The notes below the pieces were generated by a model. It was not told the origin of the DNA, ran no database searches, and saw nothing but the letters and a program-made list of their open reading frames with translations. A stretch of DNA of 64,000 nucleotides, from assembly GCF_007860175.1 (NCBI RefSeq), contig NZ_SJPX01000001.1, forward strand, positions 620,001-684,000. Direction: 5' to 3'. Every line of letters starts with the position of its first letter. The stretch's first letter is position 1. Of the stretch, positions 17,784 to 25,430 are shown in pieces. Source of the stretch: Rubripirellula reticaptiva (GTDB lineage Bacteria; Planctomycetota; Planctomycetia; Pirellulales; Pirellulaceae). Position numbers and translations under genes: made by a program.

Positions 17784-18005
17784 CTACCGTTCTCGGTAGG
17801 TGATCCGACCTTTGGTCAAATCATACGGGGACAGTTCAACGCGAACCTTGTCGCCCGGCACGATACGGATAAAGTGCTTGCGCATGCGTCCTGCGACGTG
17901 CGCCAATACTTCGCTACCGGTTTCCAATTGGACCCGAAAACGAGTATTCGCAAGTGCTTGTGTTACCGTGCCTTCAACCTCGAAGGCATCTTCTTTCTTT
18001 CCCAA
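17784..18005 (-). CDS. infA: Translation initiation factor IF-1
   Basis: 73-residue OB-fold protein with full-length match to bacterial IF-1: [23 protein letters not shown], the internal [20 protein letters not shown], and the end [11 protein letters not shown]. It binds the ribosomal A site with IF-2 and IF-3 during initiation. In many bacteria it lies in the large ribosomal protein operon; here it stands alone downstream of rplM-rpsI and past the terminator at 18221-18248. It therefore probably has its own promoter in the 269-base gap. Confidence 0.97.
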   Translation of the reverse strand: MGKKEDAFEVEGTVTQALANTRFRVQLETGSEVLAHVAGRMRKHFIRIVPGDKVRVELSPYDLTKGRITYRER

Positions 18006-18116
18006 AATCTATCCTCGAACTCGTAAATGGTTGCTTCGGCGAACATGCCGATGCGATCGAAACTCGCGAGAATGGCCAGCATCACTGACCCACGAGTACC
18101 CAAAGAATAGGCGAAC

Positions 18117-18134
18117 GCTGCCAAAAATGGCAGC
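18117..18134. repeat. 7-bp hairpin in the infA upstream region
   Basis: GCTGCCA-AAAA-TGGCAGC, a perfect 7-bp stem with a 4-base loop, 112 bases upstream of infA. No T-run follows on either strand. It could be a structured leader; the role is unknown. Confidence 0.45.
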
Positions 18135-18220
18135 CCCAATGCCCACGACAGGAATAACTATGCAAATTCCTTGCCGGATCTCGCAGAGAGGCGAGAAAGT
18201 GGCCGATCGCTCCGCGACCG

Positions 18221-18248
18221 AAAAATCCCGACTGACCAGCAGTCGGGA
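18221..18248 (-). terminator. Intrinsic terminator after rpsI
   Basis: Read on the minus strand: TCCCGACT, 7-base loop, AGTCGGGA, then TTTTT. The stem is perfect over 8 bp and begins 27 bases after the rpsI stop, so it ends the rplM-rpsI transcript before infA. Confidence 0.85.
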
Positions 18249-18274
18249 AAATTGCCACAAGCAGCGGAACGCGA

Positions 18275-18688
18275 TTAACGCTTGCTGAACTGGACGCCGC
18301 GGCGTGCACCACGAAGACCGGGTTTCTTTCGTTCCTTCATGCGAGAATCTCGCGTCAGGAAGCTGCCTTCACGCATCGGATCATGCAAAGTTTCGTCGAA
18401 ACTGCACAAGGCACGAGCCAATCCCATCCGAATCGCACCGCTTTGGCCGGTCATTCCGCCACCACTGACACGAACGACGACGTCAACTTTGTCCGCATGC
18501 TCAGCGGCGTCAAGCGTTTGCATGATCGAGACTCGATCTTGCTCGTTCGCGAAATACTGCTCGATCGGGAGAGTGTTGACGGTAATCTTTCCGCTGCCAG
18601 CACGCACGCGAACGCGAGCAACACTGCTTTTACGGCGACCTGTGCCGAGAGCGTCTCCGTTGATTTTGTCCTTTTTGACAGCGATCAT
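18275..18688 (-). CDS. rpsI: Ribosomal protein S9 (uS9)
   Basis: 137-residue small-subunit protein. The family body is clear: ALGTGRRKSSVARVRVRAGSG near the N-terminus, the central VSGGGMTGQSGAIRMGLARAL, and the conserved basic C-terminus RKKPGLRGARRGVQFSKR, whose end contacts P-site tRNA. The final SKR matches the universal tail. It follows rplM on the same strand after 104 bases, the usual bacterial rplM-rpsI order. An ATG start with a short lysine-rich extension is used. Confidence 0.97.
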   Translation of the reverse strand: MIAVKKDKINGDALGTGRRKSSVARVRVRAGSGKITVNTLPIEQYFANEQDRVSIMQTLDAAEHADKVDVVVRVSGGGMTGQSGAIRMGLARALCSFDETLHDPMREGSFLTRDSRMKERKKPGLRGARRGVQFSKR

Positions 18689-18792
18689 AGATTCGAGCGT
18701 TTATTAAATGAGGGATTGGGAGATGTGGGTAATCTGAATCTTGGTTGACGAAGCCATCCGGCAACGCCTGCTCACAGTAACAGTCGGCCGGA

Positions 18793-19242
18793 TTAGACCT
18801 TCTTGCTAGTACGATTCAATTCTTGAGGCATTTGCGCGGTGTGAGGATGTTCCGGACCCGCGTAGATTTTCAGCTTCTTAATCATTTGGTAAGCCAACTT
18901 GTTCTTCGGCAACATCCGACGAACAGCGTGGAAGAGCAAGTCTTCTGGCTTACGATCACGGCGGTCGCCATAGCTTTCAAGACGCAGACCGGTGTATCCG
19001 GTGTACCACGTGTAGTGGCGGGCGTCCATTTTGCGACCGGTCATCGCGATCTTTTCAGCATTCGTGACGATCACGAAATCGCCGCAATCAGTGTTCGGGG
19101 TGTATTGCGGGCGATGCTTGCCCATCAAAACAACCGCTATATCGCTGGCCAAGCGACCGAGCACTTCGTCGGTTGCATCAACGTGGTGCCATTGCTTAAC
19201 GACTTGGTCAGGTTTTGCGATGAAGGTTGGTTGAGCGACCAC
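18793..19242 (-). CDS. rplM: Ribosomal protein L13 (uL13)
   Basis: 149-residue large-subunit protein. Typical stretches are WHHVDATDEVLGRLASDIA, HRPQYTPNTDCGDFVIVTNA, DARHYTWYTGYTG and VRRMLPKNKLAYQMIKKLKI. The start is GTG, giving a VAQPTFIAKPDQVV extension as in other L13 proteins. It is the first gene of the rplM-rpsI unit. In Escherichia coli L13 represses its own operon by binding its leader; a small hairpin at 19286-19302 in this leader is a candidate for such control, by analogy only. Confidence 0.97.
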   Translation of the reverse strand: MVAQPTFIAKPDQVVKQWHHVDATDEVLGRLASDIAVVLMGKHRPQYTPNTDCGDFVIVTNAEKIAMTGRKMDARHYTWYTGYTGLRLESYGDRRDRKPEDLLFHAVRRMLPKNKLAYQMIKKLKIYAGPEHPHTAQMPQELNRTSKKV

Positions 19243-19285
19243 GGAAATGACTTATTTTTAGCGTTCGATTCGGAATTGGTTCGTC

Positions 19286-19302
19286 GCTTCGGCAGACGAA
19301 GC
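19286..19302 (-). promoter_or_regulatory. Leader hairpin upstream of rplM
   Basis: GCTTCG, 5-base loop, CGAAGC: a perfect 6-bp stem 44 bases upstream of the rplM GTG. It may be a regulatory leader structure for L13 autoregulation. It is small and the proposal rests on position. Confidence 0.35.
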
Positions 19303-19517
19303 CCGTAGGGGACGTCCAGCGAAGAATCGGGGAATTTATCGAGACTGGCCCGATTGGGCAAGGCCTTTTATCGCGATTGGTTGCTAATTCGCGCTCGAGT
19401 ACCCACATTGCGGCGGCTCCAAGCATCCGTTTTCGGCGACACTTTTGCCCAGGGGCGAGTGGACACTGCTGAAAACAGGGCGTTTGGGCGGCATGGGACG
19501 GCATTTCCCCTGGCGAA

Positions 19518-20453
19518 CTAATCGTCGGCGGCGGCAGCTTCGGCGGCCTTCTCTTCGTCGGTTTTCTTGCGTTTGATCATCGTGATTTCGTTGCCTTCGT
19601 CATTGTGCCGAACTTCGTCCATAAAGGCATGGATCAACAATAGGCCCCGACCGCCTGCACGTTCCAAGTTTTCGGGATTCGTTGGATCGCGCAGATCGGC
19701 ACAACTGAACCCGTTTCCTTCGTCTCGGATCGTGAAGGTGACCTGGTCGGAAGTCGCATGAAGATAGACATGCAGCTTTCGGTCCTTATAGGGCTCGATC
19801 GTTTTCCGATGCGCGATCATGTCGACGTAGGGCTGGCCGTCGTCGATTTGACGCAGTTCCGAAGACACTTCGAGATTGCCGTGGACGATCGCGTTGACGA
19901 GAGCTTCGTCCAGGGCCATCGCGACTTGCATTCGTTCACCATCGTCGAACAGTCCCAGTTCAACGACCGGCAACTCCAACCGAGCGATCACGCTGGGGAC
20001 CAGCGTTTCATCGTTGCTGAGTTTCAATTTCAACGTGCATTCAACGGCGTATTGAGCGACTTCGCGAACCGATTGCGCGGCCTGATTGACGGACAATACT
20101 TGCCGGATCACCGGACAAAGCGTGGTCGATATGATCCGTTTGGGCACATAGCTTGATGCGCCACGCCGTAGTGCTTCGGCTGCAACATCTTCACTGCCCT
20201 CGCTGGTTGTCAGCACCAACGGCAGTCCCGGTTGGCTGTAGTGCAAGGTTTCGACAAGTTCCAACCCGCTCATCCCAGGCATTTCCAAATCGGTCACGAC
20301 CAACAGAGGCATCTCCGCGGCAATCGCAACCAATGCCGCTTCCGCATTTTCAGCGGTACGAACCACGAACCCATCTTGCTCCAGCACAATTTGCATCTGG
20401 TAGAGCTGGGTCGGGCTGTCGTCGACAATCAGGATATGGGGAGTGCCGGTCAT
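19518..20453 (-). CDS. Response regulator with RsbW/SpoIIAB-like ATPase domain
   Basis: 311 residues from the ATG at 20453 (MTGTPHILIVDDSP), chosen because the receiver domain starts there. The receiver spans about 1-120 with D11/D12, phospho-acceptor D55 in VVTDLEMPGMSG, T82/T83 and K105. A linker leads to an anti-sigma-factor-type ATPase domain (about 175-300): MALDEALVNAIVHGN is the N-box and RDEGNGF plus GGRGLLLIHAFMDEV are the G boxes. Proteins of this build can switch partners under receiver phosphorylation. The target (sigma factor or STAS antagonist) is not visible here. The C-terminus is Lys/Glu/Ala-rich. It is divergent from the prepilin-peptidase-like gene. Confidence 0.88.
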   Translation of the reverse strand: MTGTPHILIVDDSPTQLYQMQIVLEQDGFVVRTAENAEAALVAIAAEMPLLVVTDLEMPGMSGLELVETLHYSQPGLPLVLTTSEGSEDVAAEALRRGASSYVPKRIISTTLCPVIRQVLSVNQAAQSVREVAQYAVECTLKLKLSNDETLVPSVIARLELPVVELGLFDDGERMQVAMALDEALVNAIVHGNLEVSSELRQIDDGQPYVDMIAHRKTIEPYKDRKLHVYLHATSDQVTFTIRDEGNGFSCADLRDPTNPENLERAGGRGLLLIHAFMDEVRHNDEGNEITMIKRKKTDEEKAAEAAAADD

Positions 20454-20673
20454 GAATACTATTATTGGTGGCGTCGGGTGCCCGATCCGATAGGAACCTG
20501 CGTTGCCCATTCTAACGAATCGCGCGCGCGGGTGGGGAAGCCGTTGCTGACGAATTGGCCGAGTTAGTTACCTGAGTGAATTGTCCGACCGAATCAGTCT
20601 CGGTTAGGATTTGAATCCGCGAGCCCGGTAAGCTTGCCAATCGATTTCCTCTCCTCTCGCTTGAAAGCTCATT

Positions 20674-21975
20674 TTGCGTCGCTGGCGATTTCCAATCCAA
20701 ACGGCGTTCTTGTTGACGGTGATTGCCGTCATCTTGGCAATCGTCGCGTATGTGTTTGGTCTGTCGTGGTGGCAAGCTCTCCATCACAGTTATTACGAAC
20801 CCAACGATTTGTGGATCCCGCGGGCGATCGATGTGGTGGTTGCGTTTTGGAGTTTCTGGGTTGGATCGTCGATCGGCAGCTTTCTGAACGTGGTTGCTTG
20901 GCGAATGCCTCGCGGCGAGGGCGTCAACGGCCGCTCGTACTGTCCACGATGCAAAAACCGTCTGCGAGCTCGCGATAATTTCCCGGTGTTCGGTTGGCTG
21001 GCACTCGGTGGCCGCTGCCGTACTTGCCGACTGCCGATCTCGCCGCGTTATCCAATCGTCGAAGCGGCCGTCGGAATGTCGCTGACGCTTGTCTCCATTG
21101 GCCAGCTCTACCGACTGTCGTTGCCTGGCCAACCAGTCCATTCGCACGGCGGTCCCTTGTGGGCACCGATCATCGACGGTCCGGTGTTGGTGATCCTGCT
21201 GTTCCATGTGTTTGCGGTTGCTTTTGCATGGGCGATGGGACTGGTACGACTGGACCGAAACCCGCTTCCCAATCGCTTGGTCTTCACCGGCTTGGGAACG
21301 ATCGTGATCGCGATGTTGGTGTTCCCGATGCTGATGATTGTTCCTTGGCAGAACGCCGCTACGACCGCAGAAACTTGGACGGGACTAAGCCTGTATGTCA
21401 ACGCAGGCGTTCGAGTGCTGACGTCGTTGGCGGCCGCTGCTTTGATCGGTCGTTCTCTGGCCCGAGCCTTCTGTCCATCGGCGGATCCCAAAGCCGATCC
21501 CCTGGGAAAATCAACGCGCCGATTGATCGACGTGATTGCGATCGTTGCCGTGCCATCGCTGCTGGTAGGCTGGCAATCGGTTCCTGCGGTGACCGTGATT
21601 GCGACGTTGATCGCGATTCCCCTTCGCGGAATTTTTCGCTCGCCCAAGCGAATCGGCACTGACGGACTGGGCGCGTTCGCGCTGGCGATGCCGATCGCGT
21701 TGACGATGCAACTGATCGCTTGGCGATGGCTGTTGGTCCAAACATGGTGGCCGAGCGGATTCAACGGCGGACCTTGGACGATCCTCGTCTGGGCCGCCGC
21801 GATCCTGGTTGTGCCGGTGTGGCTGCGAGACCCCGAAATCAAGTTGCCAATGCCCGGCCCCGATTCCGATCTGAATCAGGCCGAAGACGAAGACGAAGAC
21901 GACGACGACGAAGACGGCAACGATGAACTGGAAAACGAAGACGGTGAACCACCGGATCGCCGCGACCAGCCGTAA
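20674..21975 (+). CDS. Prepilin-peptidase-like (A24) membrane protein, second catalytic motif not seen
   Basis: 433 residues from a TTG. The N-terminal half matches the leader-peptidase/N-methyltransferase family: GSSIGSFLNVVAWRMPRGE, then two CxxC pairs (YCPRCK and RCRTCRLPISPRYPIVE), as in the cytoplasmic zinc loop of PilD. The first protease aspartate may be in VRLDRNPLPNRLVF, where the usual LPD reads LPN. I cannot find the second GxGD motif in the C-terminal membrane part; the nearest text, RIGTDGLGAF, does not fit. About eight membrane helices are predicted by eye. The C-terminal tail is strongly acidic (Glu/Asp runs). It could be a methyltransferase-only or diverged peptidase. Confidence 0.78.
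   Translation: MRRWRFPIQTAFLLTVIAVILAIVAYVFGLSWWQALHHSYYEPNDLWIPRAIDVVVAFWSFWVGSSIGSFLNVVAWRMPRGEGVNGRSYCPRCKNRLRARDNFPVFGWLALGGRCRTCRLPISPRYPIVEAAVGMSLTLVSIGQLYRLSLPGQPVHSHGGPLWAPIIDGPVLVILLFHVFAVAFAWAMGLVRLDRNPLPNRLVFTGLGTIVIAMLVFPMLMIVPWQNAATTAETWTGLSLYVNAGVRVLTSLAAAALIGRSLARAFCPSADPKADPLGKSTRRLIDVIAIVAVPSLLVGWQSVPAVTVIATLIAIPLRGIFRSPKRIGTDGLGAFALAMPIALTMQLIAWRWLLVQTWWPSGFNGGPWTILVWAAAILVVPVWLRDPEIKLPMPGPDSDLNQAEDEDEDDDDEDGNDELENEDGEPPDRRDQP
21883..21915. repeat. GAAGAC/GAC microsatellite encoding an acidic tail
   Basis: Repeated GAAGAC and GAC triplets in frame encode a run of Glu and Asp near the C-terminus of the prepilin-peptidase-like protein. Because the units are multiples of three, slippage would lengthen or shorten the tail without a frameshift. 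Confidence 0.75.
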
Positions 21976-21981
21976 TGCCGA

Positions 21982-22512
21982 CTACTCTTTGGGTCGCGGA
22001 CGCAATTGGCAAAACAGTGCTTTCTTTTGATCAGGAAGCGAGAAATCGAAGCCGCAGCCCTGCAAGAACTTCTCTGACGAACTGATCGCCATCACTTCCA
22101 TCACGTTCAAGCTCTTTGCTCGCTCGACACAATGCCGAACCAGTGACCGACCGACGCCGCTGCCCTGATATTGGTGATGGACAGCCAAGCATTGCAACTC
22201 GGCCAATTTGGGACTGTAGATTTCGATCGCGGAAAACCCAACCAACTGAACTTCGCGTTGATCTTCCATTCGAATTGCCACAAACCCATGCCGTGTCAAC
22301 TCGATCACTTCGGCTTCGGTCCGTGCCAACAACAATCGCTGCATCACATAGGGTCGCATTAGCGCGTGAATCGTCTCCGCATCAGCGGGAGTCGCCTGGC
22401 GAACGGAAATCTCAGATGGCATCGGTACTTCGGCCGCCGATTGCTGAGCCCCTGTCGTTTCGGAATTGCCTGACACCGCATTGTCCAATTCGGTTGAATC
22501 CAAAGTTCGCAC
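21982..22512 (-). CDS. GNAT acetyltransferase, ArgA-like
   Basis: 176-residue GNAT-fold acetyltransferase using acetyl-CoA. After a polar 30-residue N-terminus the domain starts at ISVRQATPADAETIHALMRPY and carries ELQCLAVHHQYQGSGVGRSLVRH, the acetyl-CoA loop with the Q-x-x-G-x-G pattern. The LSEGFVAIR-type region (TRHGFVAIRMED) and the C-terminal EKFLQGCGFDFSLPDQKK resemble the acetyltransferase domain of N-acetylglutamate synthase, so a role in arginine synthesis is possible; argH is elsewhere in this window. It lies 28 bases after the aroDE gene on the same strand. Confidence 0.85.
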   Translation of the reverse strand: MRTLDSTELDNAVSGNSETTGAQQSAAEVPMPSEISVRQATPADAETIHALMRPYVMQRLLLARTEAEVIELTRHGFVAIRMEDQREVQLVGFSAIEIYSPKLAELQCLAVHHQYQGSGVGRSLVRHCVERAKSLNVMEVMAISSSEKFLQGCGFDFSLPDQKKALFCQLRPRPKE

Positions 22513-22540
22513 CTCTCGTTATTTTAAGTTTAGTTAGATG

Positions 22541-24034
22541 CTAATCATTCAATTGAACCGGATTGGTCGCTTGTTTGATCGTGTCACGCATCAGTCTGAC
22601 CGGCGCATCATTGCCAGTGAATAATTTGTACTGATACGCTGCCTGCCGGACAAACATATCGATACCAGTAATGACTCGGCATTGGGCCCGTTTGGCGTAT
22701 TTGATCAGCATCGTGTTCTCTGGGTTATAAACCGTGTCAAACACAACCATGAACTGGTTCATCGATCCCGACTCGAATGGCGAGCTGTCGACATCGGGGT
22801 GCATGCCGACCGGTGTTCCGTTAACCAGCAAGTGAATCCGTTGCTCGTGCCGATCGGACCACTCGATGGCACGGCAACCGAGTTCGGAAGCCAACAACTG
22901 GGATTTTTCCATGGTCCGAGACGTGATCAACACTTCGCAGTGACGTTGTCGCAACCCCCACGCGATTGCTCGCGACACGCCGCCGGCACCCATCACCAGC
23001 GCCGTTTTGCCTTGCATTGGGCGGTCCAGTTTCTTGTCGATTTTGAACGCTTCTTCGATACAGTCCATCGCCGCGCGATAATCGGTGTTGTAACCAAGCA
23101 CGTCTTTGCCGTCGAAAATCATCGTGTTGACCGCGCCGATGCCCGTCACACTCGATTCCGCTTGCGTGCATTCATGCAGCGCCGATTCTTTGTGCGGAAT
23201 GGTGACACTTAGGCCATGCACGCCAAGTTCTTCGCAGTGCCTGATAAAGTTATACAAGTCGTCTCGGGTGATCCGAAACGGTAAGTAACGCGCGTTGATT
23301 TTCTGGTCTTCGAACGCCTTGTTGTGAATCAGTGGGCTGTGGCTGTGCGCGACGGGATCCGCCACGACTCCGAACAGAGCGGTGTCGTCGTTGATTTGGT
23401 CATATCGGTAGAGATTTTTCATCTCTTTCCATTCCAACAATCCCGGCGCCACCTTCTTCTCTTTGCTAAACGAAGCATAGGTGAACGGCGAACCTAAACG
23501 ATTGGCCATGATTCGCGTGATCATGCCGGTCTCGCCCATGCAGATCCCGATCGTCGGCACTTTCGCTTCCTTGACCAACTTCATCATCCGCAAATTATCG
23601 CTGAACGAAGTCGCCATCGTCGCGATCTTAACGATATCAGCGTCCTCTTCGGCCATTGCGGCGTGAAGTTCTTCCAAGTTATCCGGCGTATCTTCGAACC
23701 GGTGGAAGCTGATGATTCGCTTGGTCTGGCCGTACCGAGGAATCTGAGAGGCGACGTCGGCTTCGATGTCGACGTACTCGACACCGGCGGCGATCGCACT
23801 GCGCAGCAGCGTCATCCGTTCTTCTTCGGTCTTCATCCACCGGCCACCGTCGTTCCGGCGGCGCACTGTGACAACCACTGGGCCAGGCCGATTGTCGATC
23901 AATCGCTTCAGACTGACCGCCCGACCGATGTAATCGAGTCGTAATTCGACGAGTTCGGCGCCCTGTTCAACCAAATACTGATGCTCGGCGATCATCCGAG
24001 TATGGCGGGCACGTCCGAGAGTGACACAAATCAT
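22541..24034 (-). CDS. aroDE: Fused 3-dehydroquinate dehydratase (type I) / shikimate dehydrogenase
   Basis: Bifunctional shikimate-pathway enzyme, 497 residues. Residues 1-215 are type I dehydroquinase: ELVELRLDYIG, the catalytic H111 in IISFHRFEDT and Schiff-base K136 in ADIVKIATMA. Residues 218-490 are shikimate dehydrogenase: FGVVADPVAHSHSPLIHN, catalytic K282 in SVTIPHKES, D318 in GYNTDYRAA, the NADP loop VMGAGGVSRAIAWGL and NGTPVGMHPD. It converts 3-dehydroquinate to shikimate in two steps in the cytoplasm. Such fusions are known from plants and Chlamydiae. A GNAT gene follows directly. Confidence 0.96.
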   Translation of the reverse strand: MICVTLGRARHTRMIAEHQYLVEQGAELVELRLDYIGRAVSLKRLIDNRPGPVVVTVRRRNDGGRWMKTEEERMTLLRSAIAAGVEYVDIEADVASQIPRYGQTKRIISFHRFEDTPDNLEELHAAMAEEDADIVKIATMATSFSDNLRMMKLVKEAKVPTIGICMGETGMITRIMANRLGSPFTYASFSKEKKVAPGLLEWKEMKNLYRYDQINDDTALFGVVADPVAHSHSPLIHNKAFEDQKINARYLPFRITRDDLYNFIRHCEELGVHGLSVTIPHKESALHECTQAESSVTGIGAVNTMIFDGKDVLGYNTDYRAAMDCIEEAFKIDKKLDRPMQGKTALVMGAGGVSRAIAWGLRQRHCEVLITSRTMEKSQLLASELGCRAIEWSDRHEQRIHLLVNGTPVGMHPDVDSSPFESGSMNQFMVVFDTVYNPENTMLIKYAKRAQCRVITGIDMFVRQAAYQYKLFTGNDAPVRLMRDTIKQATNPVQLND

Positions 24035-24081
24035 AAAACGGTGCTGATAAAGTTAACGAAACGGCGAATCGACAAAGAGCC

Positions 24082-24087
24082 TATAAT
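24082..24087 (+). promoter_or_regulatory. Candidate -10 box (TATAAT) for the downstream beta-propeller gene
   Basis: Consensus TATAAT about 103 bases upstream of the ATG at 24190, in the divergent gap from aroDE. No clear -35 is seen at the right spacing. Confidence 0.4.
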
Positions 24088-24103
24088 AGACGCTGCCTAC
24101 CTT

Positions 24104-24131
24104 GCGAGCGGGGGTCTTTTTGTCCGCTCGC
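24104..24131 (+). promoter_or_regulatory. Perfect 8-bp hairpin in the 5' leader of the propeller gene
   Basis: GCGAGCGG at 24104-24111 pairs with CCGCTCGC at 24124-24131 across a 12-base, T-rich loop. It lies between the candidate -10 box and the start codon, so it would be in the mRNA leader. There is no T-run after the stem, so it is unlikely to be a terminator. Confidence 0.5.
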
Positions 24132-24189
24132 AGAATGCTTCCACCGTCTACATCCACGCGACTCTCTGCGACTTCGGACGACATTGCTG

Positions 24190-25356
24190 ATGCCCCGATT
24201 GACTGCTAACGCCCGAATGTTCCGACCCTCTGTCCGCATGGTCGGTTTATCGGCCGCATTCCTTGCCGTAACGATGGCGATCCCGTCCATCGCGGCTGAA
24301 ACCAACAACTCGAACGACTGGCCGCTGCCTCGCGGTGACGCGCAATCGACCGGGTCAACCACGATGGACGTCCCCGACGACCTGAAGGTTCGCTGGGAAT
24401 TCAAAGCGGACGAAGCCATCGAAGTCACTCCGGTCATCGCCGGCGGCAAAGTTTTCTTTGGCGATGTGATGGGCAAACTTTACGCGGTCGATCAATCCAG
24501 CGGAAAAGAAGTGTGGTCCCACGACTACGACACTGGCTTCATCGCCGCGCCGGCAGTATCGGGATCGAAGTTGGTGGTGGGCGACATCGATGGCAACCTG
24601 TACGCGATTGACGCCGCAACCGGAAAAGAGATTTGGAAGCAGCAGACCGAGGGCGAAATCAGTGGCGCGGCGGCATTCTTTGGCGACCAAGTCCTCGTCA
24701 CCAGCCAGGATGGGAAACTGTATTGCTTTCGACTTGATGACGGTGCCCCGCAGTGGACCTACCAAACCGACGACCAAATTCGATGCAGCCCGACCGTCGC
24801 GGGCGACCGCACCTTTCTTGGCGGATGCGACGGACGATTGCACATTGTCGACCTGAATACAGGAAAGGCGATCGGCGAACCTCTGCCGCTCGACGGCCCC
24901 ACCGGCAGCACCGCAGCGGTTCGCGGCGACAAAGCTTTCCTGCCGATCATGGACGGAGCGGTGTTTGCGTTTGACTGGAAGAACGCCAAACAGCTCTGGC
25001 GATACGAAGACGATGAACTGCAACAGGAATATCGCAGCAGCGCCGCGGTCGGTGAAAAGCTGGTCATCCTTAGCAGCCAGCGTAAACAGGTCGACGCAAT
25101 CTCGATCGAGACCGGAAAACGGGTTTGGCGCCACTCGCTCAAACGCCGCGCCGATGCCTCACCCGTGATCGCTGGCAACGACGTTTTCATCGCCGCCACG
25201 GATGGTCGTTTGGTGCGATTGTCGCTGGCCGACGGAACCAACGAAAAATGGAGCTACGAAATCCGCGGCTCGTTCCTGGCGGCTCCCGCGATCGCCAACC
25301 ACATGCTTTTCATTACCGACGAAGATGGCGTGGTAAGATGCTTTGCCGGAAACTAG
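24190..25356 (+). CDS. Secreted PQQ-type beta-propeller protein
   Basis: 388 residues from the ATG at 24190; a TTG at 24184 is also in frame. A signal peptide with core VGLSAAFLAVTMAIPSIAAE (cut after IAA) precedes at least six propeller repeats, each with a pattern such as DQSSGKEVWSHDYDTG, DAATGKEIWKQ and ETGKRVWRHSLK. It resembles BamB-like or PQQ-like outer-membrane propellers, and has no catalytic residues of a PQQ dehydrogenase that I can see. It is probably a periplasmic binding/scaffold protein. Its promoter region contains a -10-like box and a hairpin. The radical SAM gene starts 74 bases after its stop. Confidence 0.87.
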   Translation: MPRLTANARMFRPSVRMVGLSAAFLAVTMAIPSIAAETNNSNDWPLPRGDAQSTGSTTMDVPDDLKVRWEFKADEAIEVTPVIAGGKVFFGDVMGKLYAVDQSSGKEVWSHDYDTGFIAAPAVSGSKLVVGDIDGNLYAIDAATGKEIWKQQTEGEISGAAAFFGDQVLVTSQDGKLYCFRLDDGAPQWTYQTDDQIRCSPTVAGDRTFLGGCDGRLHIVDLNTGKAIGEPLPLDGPTGSTAAVRGDKAFLPIMDGAVFAFDWKNAKQLWRYEDDELQQEYRSSAAVGEKLVILSSQRKQVDAISIETGKRVWRHSLKRRADASPVIAGNDVFIAATDGRLVRLSLADGTNEKWSYEIRGSFLAAPAIANHMLFITDEDGVVRCFAGN

Positions 25357-25401
25357 AGTGATGTTTTCTGGTTTATCCGCCCCACCGTCGCCGCTTTGTC
25401 C

Positions 25402-25419
25402 GCCCCCCTCCCCCCTCCC
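25402..25419 (-). other. Polypyrimidine tract, potential G-quadruplex on the minus strand
   Basis: An 18-base run made almost wholly of C with T interruptions, ending 11 bases before the radical SAM start. The minus strand reads as G-runs separated by single A bases, which fits a G-quadruplex-forming pattern on the template strand. Confidence 0.45.
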
Positions 25420-25430
25420 AAGCCATTGCC

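Noticed and set aside
20521-20535. GCGCGCGCG alternating run near a gene gap
   Set aside because: Could form Z-DNA, but it is short and in a GC-rich genome may be chance.
20600-20640. T-arm-like GGATTTGAATCC in the gap before the prepilin-peptidase-like gene
   Set aside because: On the minus strand it resembles a tRNA T-loop, but the stem is only 3 bp and no acceptor or anticodon arms fit.
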